NCBI GenBank assembly: GCA_028455995.1
Contig: JABELC010000013.1
Span: 806,001 to 870,000 of the forward strand
Length of the DNA stretch: 64,000 nt
Source of the DNA: Scleromitrula shiraiana
Lineage: Eukaryota > Ascomycota > Leotiomycetes > Helotiales > Sclerotiniaceae
Direction: 5' to 3'
Notes under the pieces: model-generated
Seen by the model: the letters and a program-made list of their open reading frames with translations, nothing else
What the model was told of the DNA's origin: nothing
Database searches by the model: none
Shown here: positions 22,321 through 34,272 of the stretch, in pieces
Numbering within the stretch: the first letter of the stretch is position 1
Layout of the letters: the number at the start of each line of letters is the position of its first letter
Position numbers and translations under genes: made by a program

Positions 22321-25300
22321 GAATCGAAGTGGTATAGAAGTCCATACACCAGATTCTCATCTTCATCATATCATGGCACGTATGATTCTACAATCTAGCC
22401 ATCAAGGATCAACTTGGTCTCACGACCTAATATCACAAGTTAAAAGTCTCCGATACTGGAGAACAAACACATTTTTTTTTCGTCTTGGAATATTTTTATA
22501 TGCCATGCATGTCGTATTATACCTACATAGTAGATGGAACTGATACATAGATTGATCGTAAGAACAATTTTAGTGCGTCTGTTGCTGTGATGTTTTCAAA
22601 CTGCGAGAGGTATTTCTTCACGAGGGTGTTGAGAGAAATGATACGTTGAAAATATCACATTTCTATGGAAATTTATGAATGTAGATTTGAGGGTTGATAT
22701 TGCTATTTATTCATCTAGCTAGCTAGCTAGATAGCTAGCAAATTCATCCTCAGGACATTCAATATTGTAAGAGCTTGATAGATAGAATCTGGCATAACTT
22801 TTGCGCAAGCGACCATTCACCCCTCAGAAAGCGACATCGGAAAATCATAAATTTATAATCATCTGGAAGTGTGTAAGAAGATTGGGGGTAATGGGTGCTT
22901 CGTATGAATTCTCGAGTATATCATACTGTATATGAATACACGAGAGAAAACTACATGAATTCGATATATCATAACAACATAATAGAAGCGATGATACTGC
23001 ACAGATATCTCGTGCCAATTCTTCAAAGAGAGGAACGGAGGATAATCATGGTAACGTAGTTTGACGGTATTCTTTCCTCGTGGAACTACAAAGTACGTTT
23101 TCTGAATTCCATACTCTGTACAAACCAGTGAGCGGGACGGGATATTGATGTGCGATCGGCGATGATAGTAATTAGTACCAAACTTGAGGGTTTTGGAAAT
23201 GATAATGACAATGCTCACTCGCTCGATCCTCGATGATAGATGGTATTTTTGTTTGCTGTATCTGACAATAACAGAAATATTGGCCGACGAAAGGATAAAC
23301 TCTAATCGTATGTATGCATGTGCTATGATATACTTTTTCGGCGGCATATAAAGTGAACAATCTGGTCTACAAGAATAAACTTTCATCTGCGCAACTATAG
23401 TGATCGCAAAAATGGCTTCATATGGTATAGATTGCGAGTTTCATTTTTGACTTTGTGGCTAGAACCTCTGTGAAGGAAGGTTTAAACTATGGAAATATAG
23501 ACTAATTCCCCTCTTTCTAGATCCGTATTGTGAAACTTCATATGGACGATCTGATTGACAGCTTGTTGACATCATATCATAATACCACGCATATCAGATG
23601 GCGATGAAACATCAAGGGCGGGTGTACAAACCTTATATTCATGCGTTACAGAAACCAATACAATATGAAGGATCAAAGAAAGAAAGTAAGGCAACACTTG
23701 AGCAGGATGATGGTAGTAGTGACGCTTGCACTATGAAAATGTTTTCAATAAATATGAACAATATGGATATTTATAGAATAAGGTAAGGTAACACCTTGTG
23801 TATGAATATTGTAAAATAGATCTCACAGGAACATGGAAGCAAACTGACAGACAATGACATATTGAAGAGGTACAAACCAGATGACGATAGAAACTCGATC
23901 AAAGCACGCCAGAGTTTCAGAGTTTCCTTCCCCACCGGACTTGCAATATATCCATCTATACTCGATTTAATCGATCGAACGAAATCGACACAGTATCTTT
24001 TCCCGTCCGAACACATTTGGATTCTGGGAAGTACCTTAATACTTGTATACATACCAAAAAAAATCGATACCCAAGTAACACCGAGAAACTGGACTGGGCC
24101 GAACACACCGAGGTCCCGAAAGAGTTTGAATATTCAGGTGATACGATAGATATATTGAACCGTTTGATGATGAACTTGGCAGGTTCTGAAATTCAATATA
24201 TTTATGTATGTACGATGAGAAACCAAACGTCAGCTTATCATAATGCATAAGTGGTTCTTGTTTTCTGTTTTCGTGAAAGTCTGGGCTGAATATATATGGT
24301 ATGTTAGACAGCATGAAGATGGAGTTTCAGCCATAATACCTTGGAAGGATCATTTTCTCGGTCATTTGGGATTGATAGTTTGGGTGGATTGTAATTCTTT
24401 ATGTTACTGTTGATTTCTTGATCTGAAAGGAGACCGATGATAATGGCATTGTTAGGTGAAAGTGTATGTGTGTTTCTAGTTCTTAATATGATACCCCCTT
24501 GATCTCCAAGCTAACTCAAACTAGCCATTACCAAATTCTTAAGGCTAGACAAAATCTAAATCTAAACTAATCAATTTCCTTAGAACTACCAATAGATGTC
24601 AAAGAGTTCAAATTATTTCATTCGTTTAGATCTTCTAATAGTGGATTGGGAAGGAAATATGATCAAATAAGACCAATCGATAACTTTGATCGATTTTGAT
24701 TCGAACGGGTTGACGGCTTTGTAGAGATCAAATCATTCAAGGAAACCCCAACCCCTGGATATTATTTTGCTCTTTACCGAAAATAGATGAGTGAGTAGCC
24801 GCTCGGCCAAAAAGAATGCTTGGGTTCCGACCTCCGGGTATTCTTTTTTTTGATATGATGTGTGATCAGATATTCATGGGCCATGGATCAAAAAAAGATT
24901 CATTTACATATTCGTTCTCGTTCTCGATCATGATCATGATCATGTCATTCCCCTTCATTATAGCATCTTGTTGCATAACATTTATACAGTATGCATCAAT
25001 GTTTGGTTGCTTGATAAGAATGCAATAAACTTCAAACGGGCACAGTACAGTATGTGTGTACAGTATGTGTGTACAGTATGGATATACAGTATAGATATAC
25101 TCAACCATCGATCTGGTAAAGTTCATGTCAAGCTTAAGCTCATGCATATCAGGTTCGCATAGTACTTGTATTCCCCGATTTCTTCCAGTGCCTACTTGCA
25201 GGTCATATAATTATCCAATCATTATTGCACGGTTCACATATTTATCGCATTTTCCTCTGCAGTGGTACCTTGAACCATGCACCCCATGGATTGAACGACC

Positions 25301-27441
25301 GACAAAAAAAAGGGAGGGGGCGAGACGGATGGATGACAAAAAAATATCCACCTTCATCTGAAGGAATGATGGATAATGGATAATGGATAATGGATAATGG
25401 ATTCGATTTTTCATCGATGCTGTGATTGAGTCTATGAGCACTTAACATGTTATATCGAAACATCCCCGACGTCACTCTTCTTGATAGTGAAACCATGAGT
25501 GGAAATGAAAGAGATCGAAATCTATTGTCCATTATCCAGTACACAGCTAGAGTGAGGCTGGCTCGATCAAGCTTGGAATCAATATGAGGGTAAACGAGGG
25601 GGTTAGATTGTACGATACATACCGAGTTTACTGTATTTGATATGGCATAAAAGTGGTCATCACCATTCTTGTAAAGGTTGTATCTTATGCAACAGCTGCA
25701 AGAATCTAAAAGAAGTCAAATAACCTTGGAAAGTAATAAGATTTTCCAAATAATACGTGTAGATTTTGTACGTACATATGTATTAAATGGAATGGATTGC
25801 TCCATTAACTTTTTATGGCTTATACAGCTTCAGCCCTGTTGCTCTACTCGATCAAATTCTCCTCTTTTCATCTACGCCACCACCTGGGCATACGAATTGT
25901 GTTACAATTGTACATATAATTCTGTACATGTTTACTACTATCACAGTCCTACACATCTACACCTCTTTTTTCGGTTGACAACTACAACAACGATCAAAGT
26001 ACATTTCCTCATACCAGGAAATAATAATGAAAACGACCCTGTAATCTTACTACAACCATCTTTTTTTTTATAAGGTAATTTATGATTTAACAAATGAAAT
26101 ATTAGAATTTATATTGATCTACCAGCATTTCTATTCCATCTGAAACCAAATCTCCTAATATGAGAGGAAAAATATGAAAAGAAAAAGAAATTTTTACTAA
26201 TACAGTACATATATAGTATATAGTATATAGTATATAGTATATATATACATATATATATATATGTATAAACTGACTGTACTTTTACTACTTACTGTATATC
26301 TATCTATCCTTCCTTCCGCTGACCTCAGTACAAAATCATATTCTTCAAACAATTATTAGTACAGTACGTACGAAGTACCTAGATAGCTGACCACCTCGTT
26401 CACTACTAGTTATTTATTTTATATCAACTACAATTATTATTATTAGTATGGTACATCAGATCTTTCAACCTTCAAAAGTTTAGCTTCTATACTTTTCCAA
26501 GGTTAACCTCAATAAATTTATTATTTCAATCTTCAAACTAATAAAAAAAAGAAAAGCTTTGGACTTTCCCACCTCCTCTATCCTGCCTTCCATCTTGCCT
26601 CCACTTTACGTCTTTTTTAGTAAATTTATATATCAATTAATCTATACCCAGGGCTGAGTAAATCAATTCGCGTGGGCGTAAATATCGAGTTCTTACCATT
26701 TTTGATTCCTTGTTTAATGAGAAAGTAATTTCCGATTTTGAGCTGGGTTTTATTTCTAGTATCTATATCAAATCAAATTGGTCCTTACTAGTCATTATCT
26801 CCAAAAAAAAAAAAGAATACACATCCTTCCCTCATTCTTTCTTCATTCTATATCTTACCTGCCTCCAACAAAAAAACCAAAATATATATATATATATATA
26901 TATTATACTATATAACAATCAAAATAACCTCCATTCAACCATCTATCTCATCAGTCGACCATATTAACAAAAGAAGAATCTTTTTGAACATAACTCCACT
27001 TCATACCCTGGTCAAAGCACCCTTTCATACTTAATATATCTTCTTCATCTTCCTCATTATTACGGCCCTGAGAGAGAAAGAGAGAGGGAGAGAGAGAGAC
27101 AGAGAGAGAGAGAGTTTGAATCAAAACCTAATTGAAGTACCGGAACTTCATTATCCTTAACCAAAAAAAAAAAAAACATTCGGACCTCGAAGCTCCATTG
27201 GATGAAATACAAACTTCACAAAATCCTTCAAATCCACCAAAGTACTCTTGTATAACAAGGAGCATTTTAAATACGGCCTTCTTCATAACCCTTTTCCAAA
27301 TCTAGCACAACAATGTACTCCAGCACGGTCTAAAACGTTGAAATCTCACCTCTTCCAAGAACTCTAATTCCCTCGAACTTATCTCGTTTCTTCCTCGATC
27401 TGTTCAAAAAGTCGATCTGTTCAAAAAGTCGATCTGTCAAT

Positions 27442-29445
27442 ATGGATACCACTTTGTTTACGTTCATGTTGTAAGTTGAAATGCTTCTTGTTTCTCCCCT
27501 AAACTCAAATCCAAGGGGTTAATGCACATCACGTGGAATGCATACTATCATTCGCATTGATGTTCCATTAATGCAGCAAATCATTTAAGAAAAACTTTAT
27601 TTCTTGCCATTGTATCTTGGAAGCATATGCTACCCAATATTTTGTTTCTTGTGCAAGCTGGAGTCTGGAGCACAATACCCCATCAAGCGTATTAAAGTTT
27701 AGATCGATGTATCTTGCAAGTCTAGATGAGGTCTTCGTCACACTGGGAATTTTTTTATTATACTACAAGATGAACTCTCCGTCAGTGCGCTTGAGATTCT
27801 GTCATTGGGCCAATGTGGTCATGCCGTCTTTTGCTCGCAAGACTTAGGAAATGTCCGGTTTCGCAAAACCTCGGAATGAACTTTACAAAAAGCCATCTCA
27901 AAACCTTATGGCAAAGCGATTTTGGCTATAAGAAACATCCAGTCCACCTGTATCGAGTTTGTTGATCGATACCATCATTCTAATCGTGGATAATCATCTA
28001 GTCAAGCATCACACAATACGCAGTCAGTACACCTTGTTGGATCTTGGGATAATTTCAACAAACATTATCCAATGGAACGAGATATGAGACGTTCTAGCAA
28101 GGAATGGAAGGGTTGTTATACCTTTGATGATATTATATGTGATGGTGAAGGAACCAATCAGTCGCCAAGAAAAGGTGGTTTGAAAATGGCATCCACATAT
28201 TATTATTATGTAGGTTCATCCGTAACTTCGAATGGAAAGTTATTAAGCAGATGTGTATAGTATGAGGTTGATAATGGCACAGAGGTTCACGACACTGCTG
28301 TTCCATTCACTACCTCTTGCCCATATATGCCTGGCCAGCCAGTTAATATCTTGTGGGTTCCTGTTGAAGTTCCAACACCACGTCTTCGTAGCGGTTCTGT
28401 CGATTCGATAATGAATGAAGGCATACAAACGATGAAGCCATCGGATAGATTCATGACTCCACGTGCTCCTCCACCAAAGCCAACTTTGGCACGTCTGGCG
28501 CGTTCAGCTTCACAGTCAGAATTGAGGGAGAACATCACAACACCTAAATGTGATAAAATCAGATGGGCTTCCAAGTTATTTGGCCGTCGATCCCAACCCT
28601 CTTCGCCATTACCAAATAATATTCCACGTATCTCAAGACGGTCTTCGGAACCCGAGGTTGTTTGTGAATCTCCACAAAGCAGTTATTCGCCAACTTCATC
28701 TACTCATAAATCAGGAGCACTCTCTTCTGCACCCAGCACAAGACCACAATCTCCTGCTAAGGGACAGACCTTTACTTTACAAGAACTTACTTCATATGAA
28801 AATATTCAAAGTCATATTGCATCCTTCTCAATACCTGATGAAATCCCAGAAGAACACGAAGATGATGACAACTTTGCCTCTCAACTTGCAGGATTCTCAC
28901 TCAATGATAACGATCATTGTACTCACCTATCTCCTCCGCCATCTCGTCGACAAGCATCACCAACTTTCAATACATCAAAACCTCTTCCACAACTCCCCGA
29001 AGAGCCACTTATTTCACCAGTTTCCTCAACCCGACAACCTACCCTTTCCTTGACACTCCCAAGATCTCATTTCTCTGTCTCCACAATATCCACAGTTACT
29101 TCCCCAACAGAGAGTCAGTTCGGATTTAGTGACTCAACATCAACCTACGATTCTTATGATGAAAGTGATCTTCTTGAAGAGAATGGGGACGCTTTCACAT
29201 ATAATCCTATGATTACAGAGATGGAGAAGAGGAAGTTTGCAGGCTACAGTTTGCCTGACGGAGAATATGCCTCTGAGCAAACCATAGTGAAAGATTCATT
29301 TTCAAGCATCGCACGTACTGCGAGCCACGAATCCTCTCCTCGTGATTCCGGATACAGTGAGGGAACTCGAGAAGTAACTATGGGTAGTTTGGAGGAATTT
29401 CTCACCGATTTGGGTTACTTAGGAACTACCATCTCCTCTAATTGA
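27442..29445 (+). CDS. Intracellular protein with CBM48/AMPK-beta-like glycogen-binding N-terminus
   Basis: Proposed exons are 27442-27470, 28002-28209 and 28261-29445: 1422 nt, 473 aa, phases consistent. The introns are 531 nt (unusually long) and 51 nt (GTAGGT...TATAG). Residues 1-28 read MDTTLFTFMFQASHNTQSVH followed by LVGSWDNF. Then come YPMERD, WKGCYTFDDIICDG, GGLKMASTYYYYYEVDNG and PYMPGQPVNILWVPVE. This is the beta-sandwich pattern of CBM48-type domains: the GSWDNF strand, the tyrosine-rich strand and the final VPVE strand. Residues about 120-473 are Ser/Pro-rich and probably disordered, with acidic patches and a conserved-looking end MGSLEEFLTDLGYLG. There is no signal peptide, so it likely acts inside the cell, perhaps as a glycogen- or kinase-complex adaptor; that is inference. 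The 28072 ATG (MERDMRR) would skip the first strand, so the upstream start is preferred. Confidence 0.75.
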
Positions 29446-30512
29446 ATGAGTCGGGTAGGGTAAATGTTTATGAAATGTGTGTATATATATATATGATGAT
29501 AAAAGGACGACAAATGGGGAGCTTGTACTAAAATATATGTTTATTATATGGGAGGAGATGATATTTTGGTCAGATTTTTGGGATCGACCTATTTTTGATT
29601 TTTAGCATGGAGTTTAGGTCATATGGAAATTCACGAAGAAGAGGTGGAAAGAAGATACAAGGCAATTTTGGCCAGTTGGCATGTATATATATATATACCC
29701 TTCAGTTGGAGGACGAAGTAAAGAGAGAAGCCATAAAGGCAAAATGATGATTAGACATCTACCTCATTGTAGATAGATCAAATATCGAAAACAAGATTAA
29801 CAAGTATTAACAAGTAATTATTCTGATCCCAAATTTCCTTCCTGCTCTCGTGTCACAAACTCGGAAATGACTTGCCAAGTGGCACGGAATGAATACAAAT
29901 ATGCAATACGATAGGCACGTGATCCGAGTACATACCACCTCACGTGGCCCTAAGTCTCGACTTATTAGTGGTCGATTGGCAGCTTCCCGTGCCAAGGTTC
30001 GACAGCCGCATCCAATCGGCTTCGGTATTTTTCGTTTAGTTCCCTGCTTATGTGCGGTTGTGCGCTTGTGAATTTATGGTGGTAGCGCACTAATATGTGC
30101 GGACCTGCGGTGAGATTTTGATGGATGGGATGATGACTTCTTCATCATCTAACTTAAGTGAGAGATAATTTATCGTTGTTTTATCAAATTATGATATGAT
30201 GAATTATCATGGATCGACTTGGGGATGATCGTATTTTTCGTGGGGAGGCCGAGAGAGTACGGAAAAATTATAATTGGGTGGAAATGGTAATCGGGGATTG
30301 AGAGGGAGCAGAGTATATAAGCTGGGGAAATTTCGATGCACGATTTGTGGAGTGGACAGGCGTTTGGGCGGATGGAATATTTGATGAGACATGGGAAGAG
30401 TCGTGCGAAGGAGAGGTGGTTACGCTGTGGGTTTGAGGGGGTGTGGGAAGGGCTTTTATCGGGTCGATGCTCTACGTCGGCATGGATTAGTTCATAATGA
30501 AACCCAAACGAA
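29446..30512. other. Intergenic, nothing recognised
   Basis: Includes the 3' end of the preceding gene and the presumed former promoter of the broken transcription factor. (TA)n runs are near 29485 and 29685. No supported ORF. Confidence 0.4.
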
Positions 30513-31708
30513 GTGGTCTTGGTAGAGGTGCCAGAGCCTTGTTTAGCGTGTGCAATAGCACGGCGGAAATGTAGTAGTGGGAATCCATGTGTGGGTTGTG
30601 AGAAGAGCTCTATTGAATGTGTAACCCTACCCTCCACACCGTCCTCCAATCCCTCTACACCACCGGAGAATCCAGTCGCATTCTTCTCCTCCACGGCCTC
30701 TTCCGCCGCATCTGGTCTGTAGAAATCTATCTCCTTCAACCACTAACGCAATAGATTCCCACCGCCTCCAAATAACCCCATAATCCTCTCAAAATATCCT
30801 CGCAAATCCGGTTACCGCGTATCAATACATATTCCAATTGGAGGAATTTCGCATGCGATTGTTTGGATATATTGCATTGGCAAGCTAATTCTGTTATCGG
30901 GGCGGCGAGCAGAATGGAACGTCCTACTGTGTTGCATTTGCATCTGGCGAGGGTGGTGTTACTTACGCCTTTTAGGGATATTGTGAAATGAGTTGAACAT
31001 TTAACAGCTGATGATGAATTGAGCTCAAACTCAAATGCCAAGAATAAAAAAAAAGAAGATAAAATAAAATAATTCAAATAGATGATCAAACGATGGGCAG
31101 CACAAGATCAACATAAAGCTCGCTTGGCGATCATTCATGCGGGCGCTTTGTTTTGGCATGTTGGACGTTTTTCGATCGATGCTTGGTATGAGAAGGAGGC
31201 GGTTTGGTTGGCGATGTTGGTTTGGTGGGCTTATGGGGTTTTTACAGAGTGTGAGATTCCGATTACGAATAATAGTCTGAGGAGAAGAGAGAGAATGGGG
31301 GGTGGAGATGGGGGCGGTGATGGGAATCGGTGGGTAAGAAAGGATGGAGAGGCTCTTGATGAGAGGACTGCTGATGAGGATGAGGATGGGAATGGTGGAG
31401 GTAGAAGTCGAGGAGAAGAGGATGGAGAGGAAGAGGAAGAATTTGATATCTTATATCCGAGTAGTATGCAACTCGACCGACCAGCATACGATGAGTTGGT
31501 TCAGCTTTTTGTGAAGAGAGGGAGAGGGATGAAAGCGCTGATTTTGGGGGTGGGAAATCTATGGGGAACGAAGGGACCCGGAAGAGTACTTGGGGAGGGT
31601 GGAGAGTTGTTGAGTGGGATTTGGGGTTGGAGAAGTGGAGGAAGGAGGGGAAGTGTGCTGAGAAGGTTGAGAGGGGTGGGGGGAGGGGTAAGGTTAAGGG
31701 AGCATTAA
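30513..31708 (+). pseudogene. Broken Zn(II)2Cys6 transcription factor
   Basis: Residues encoded at about 30535-30620 form a zinc cluster CLACAIARRKC-SSGNPCVGC-EKSSIEC with spacing C-x2-C-x6-C-x5-C-x2-C-x6-C, as in fungal binuclear cluster factors. No in-frame ATG precedes it: a TGA stands 15 nt upstream, while an ATG at 30497 starts MKPKRSG in another frame, as if one base had been gained or lost. From about 30803 another frame encodes the C-terminal part of a fungal factor (LPRINTYSNW, LDILHWQANSVIGAASRMER, LHLHLARVVLLTPFRDI). After a possible intron with weak donor GTGAAA, 31082-31708 encodes QDQHKARLAIIHAGALFWHV and, further on, SMQLDRPAYDELVQLF. Only about 100 bp join the two halves, where several hundred codons are expected, and no frame passes through. 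A degraded copy is the simplest reading; two separate genes is the alternative. Confidence 0.6.
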
Positions 31709-33412
31709 TACATAATTACATATACATATACATCAGCTACATATTTAGTCACCATAATGGTTATATTTATGTTAATACAGTAAATGTATTTCTTGCGTCT
31801 ATTCGCTCTCCCAAACTAGTCCATATGCCAACTTGCCATCTCATCCCATCCCCTCTTCTCGCTTATCCAATAGAAATCGGTAAGTAGTATTTATAATCCT
31901 CAAGTTACTTTCAACTTCCTTTCCTTTTATATAAAGAAATATAATCAATTCATCCGTCTCAATTCATAGGTGGGGGATGTAAAAGTTGGTTGGGAGTGGA
32001 TGATGTTTGTTTGTCTACTTGCCTGCTGGTTGCGGGTTGAGTTGTCAGGACTGAATAAAAGAAGGTGAATGTGAAAGGGATTATAAAGGTGGGATAGGGA
32101 TTTGATTTATTAATTGCTATTTTTATGAGTTGAATACTTTTAATATCATCTTAACCTTTCTCTCATTGTTATCTTCGGATCTACAATTTCACTACAGATA
32201 TATCTATCAAGATCTCTCTTCACATTCCATCATCTGAAATATGCATAACACGATTTTCCAGATAGCAAATTAAACCATGAACATCTGGAGTACATTTAAA
32301 CCCCCCAACTTTTTTTGGTTATCTTTACTCTACCTCCACCATGAATCTGAATCTCCAGCCTTTATATACCCTGCCTTTTAATCTCTGTTTCATTATTCGC
32401 TTCGTGATGCCTCCCACTTCCTACGCACTCCAATTCCATAAACAATACAATCATGAAAGACCTAGCGTGGGAACATCCCGACTAGTTGAATTCTCAAGCA
32501 ACAAAATTGAGGTTGGTATATATAAGAAGATACAAAGAGATATATTATTGTGTAACAATCTTTTATGCTCCGCAACAAAATCATGACCGTGGAGAATTTA
32601 CTTTTGAGCGGGGAATTGGTGGTCGGGGTGTGGTTGGTGGGTGAGAGGTTGGGTCTGGGGGGTTTGGGTGTGGGTGTGGGTGTGGATGAGGGAAGGATGA
32701 GTTGTCTGGTGATGGTGATATATTGTGAGTGACAGTGGCAGTGCTTGATAGGCAAGATATAATAACAGCGATTTGGCTCGTTTGGAAATTGTAATATCGT
32801 TGTGGTTATCTGGCGATATCAAAAAATATGATAATTAATATCAATCATTGAGTGTTAGTTGGGGGTTTTGTTGTCGAAAAATTGTATGCATCATAGATAT
32901 TTCAATCGAGCAAAGCTATTTCATTGCTATTCGTATGGCGATGATATATATACGTATAATCGATCAATGAAACTACGTCCCACTAGGTTATAATAGATTT
33001 CCCAATTATCACAAACACCTCAGATCCTAAAAATGATCTAGTTTTTGGCTGTATCAGGATCTTGTTGGTTGAAAACATGTTGAGGTTGAAGATACTTATA
33101 CTGGATAATCTGTTTTGTTCGTTTCCCCAGGCGTTGGAATATACAACCAAATGTGAATATTTACTATCAGCTTAATTTGTTTGATTTTTGTTTTATAATT
33201 TGGTTCTTGAAATCTTATCTCCTGTTGGAACATGAATATTCACTACTGAGATGCTTGATTTTTTGAATGTTTTAAGTTCTAGACATCGCAAAATGTCTCC
33301 TGAGAAGGGTCTCGCGTCCTGAGAAAATTCACGTCATGAGATAGATCTCGAGCCGTAAGGATAGTCTCTTGCGGTTTAAGACTTGTGACATGTGACGTGC
33401 GGCATATCCTTC
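31709..33412. other. Intergenic, nothing recognised
   Basis: A few short ORFs (such as plus 32341-32586) lack any signature. A GT-rich tract GTGTGGGTGTGGGTGTGG lies near 32665-32685. No RNA gene seen. Confidence 0.4.
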
Positions 33413-33722
33413 AGGCATGCAACAAAGTTTCCAATGTCGACGCCTACATTGATATTCACTACCGAACTTTTCAATTGTTGCATATCTGATTGTACAACCT
33501 GATAATGTGTCGGTCATCGGGTGTCATATCTCCTGATCGTGTGGCGTGTCTCCTGATTGTGTGTCGTGTGTCATACGTCATGTCCTCTAATTAGATATGC
33601 AACAAATCTTCAAATATCAAGACCGAGACGAATACTCACTGAGTGGCTGTTCTATTTGTTGCATATCTCAATCATGTTCCTTGACTGTATCCCTTGACTA
33701 GACTTGCAACCCCAAATTTCAC
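33413..33722. repeat. Repeat field II: TTTTGTTGCATATCT words near the NLR 3' end
   Basis: Words alternate minus/plus at about 33413 (GGCATGCAACAAA), 33474 (TTGTTGCATATCT), 33593 (AGATATGCAACAAA), 33654 (TTTGTTGCATATCT) and a decayed minus copy at 33709. The two minus-to-plus intervals are about 50 bp and similar to each other (both contain CAA.TATC or CAATGTC then ATTCACT or ACTCACT). Between the pairs, at about 33526-33567, a 20-bp unit beginning TCTCCTGAT and ending GTG is tandemly duplicated. Confidence 0.7.
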
Positions 33723-34272
33723 CAGTAACTTCATTTTCAGCCTAGTCAGATGTAACTATAAAACTTGTGTAGAGAGATGGTGCGTTCAGTGTTTAAGTTT
33801 CGTCATTATTGGCGTGATACACGGCTCTAGATTCAAAAAATGATCAATACCATTCGTTCAAACATCCTGTTCGTTGGCGAAGCTTTACTTGGAATACATG
33901 TTACACTGATGTGTGGTTGAACTAGCAAGCGCGATGGAAGTACCAACTTCACTGTAAAAGTTAAGGGTATGACTAGTCTTCTCATAGAATGGAGTGAAAT
34001 CATACAGATTTGTCTATCCCATGAACTGCTTGATATCATCAGCGTTGTAACTTGATGCACGTAGTATAAATATCACAAGTAATACATGTTTAGAATAAGC
34101 ACATGGGTATCACAAGTGGTAAGTATTTATTTCATATTTTTTTCATTTTGTAATTGTATACTCCCAAGCTTCTGAATATTTGGGGTATTGGAAAGATAAC
34201 ACTTCGTTAAAAGCCAACGGGCTATGAGCATCTATCCCGCAAGTGTCGCGATATCCGGATCTGATAAGGTGC
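33723..34272. other. 3' flank of the NLR gene
   Basis: About 550 bp between repeat field II and the stop codon of the NLR at 34273. No gene seen; it probably includes the NLR 3' UTR. Confidence 0.4.

Larger units (their letters stand above)
20199..27441. other. Long gene-poor tract rich in simple repeats
   Basis: About 7.2 kb in which I find no gene. Open frames of up to about 175 codons (for example minus 22859-23386) have no family signature and biased Tyr/Ile/His composition. Short tandem repeats are frequent: TTTGGG/TTTGGA hexamers, a 17-bp minisatellite, two (GATA)n tracts, GTATATA runs at 26215-26265, GGATAAT heptamers near 25371-25400 and a GA tract at 27070-27115. The final 1-2 kb is probably promoter and leader for the gene starting at 27442. 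Confidence 0.5.

Noticed and set aside
22859..23386. 175-codon ATG frame on the minus strand
   Set aside because: Unusually long for chance, but composition is dominated by Tyr, Ile, His and Arg, no domain is seen, and the DNA is repeat-rich non-coding in character.
30736..31089. 117-codon minus-strand frame
   Set aside because: It lies over the plus-strand transcription-factor remnant, which carries the recognisable family sequence; only a short part of the minus frame is of interest as a possible inversion.
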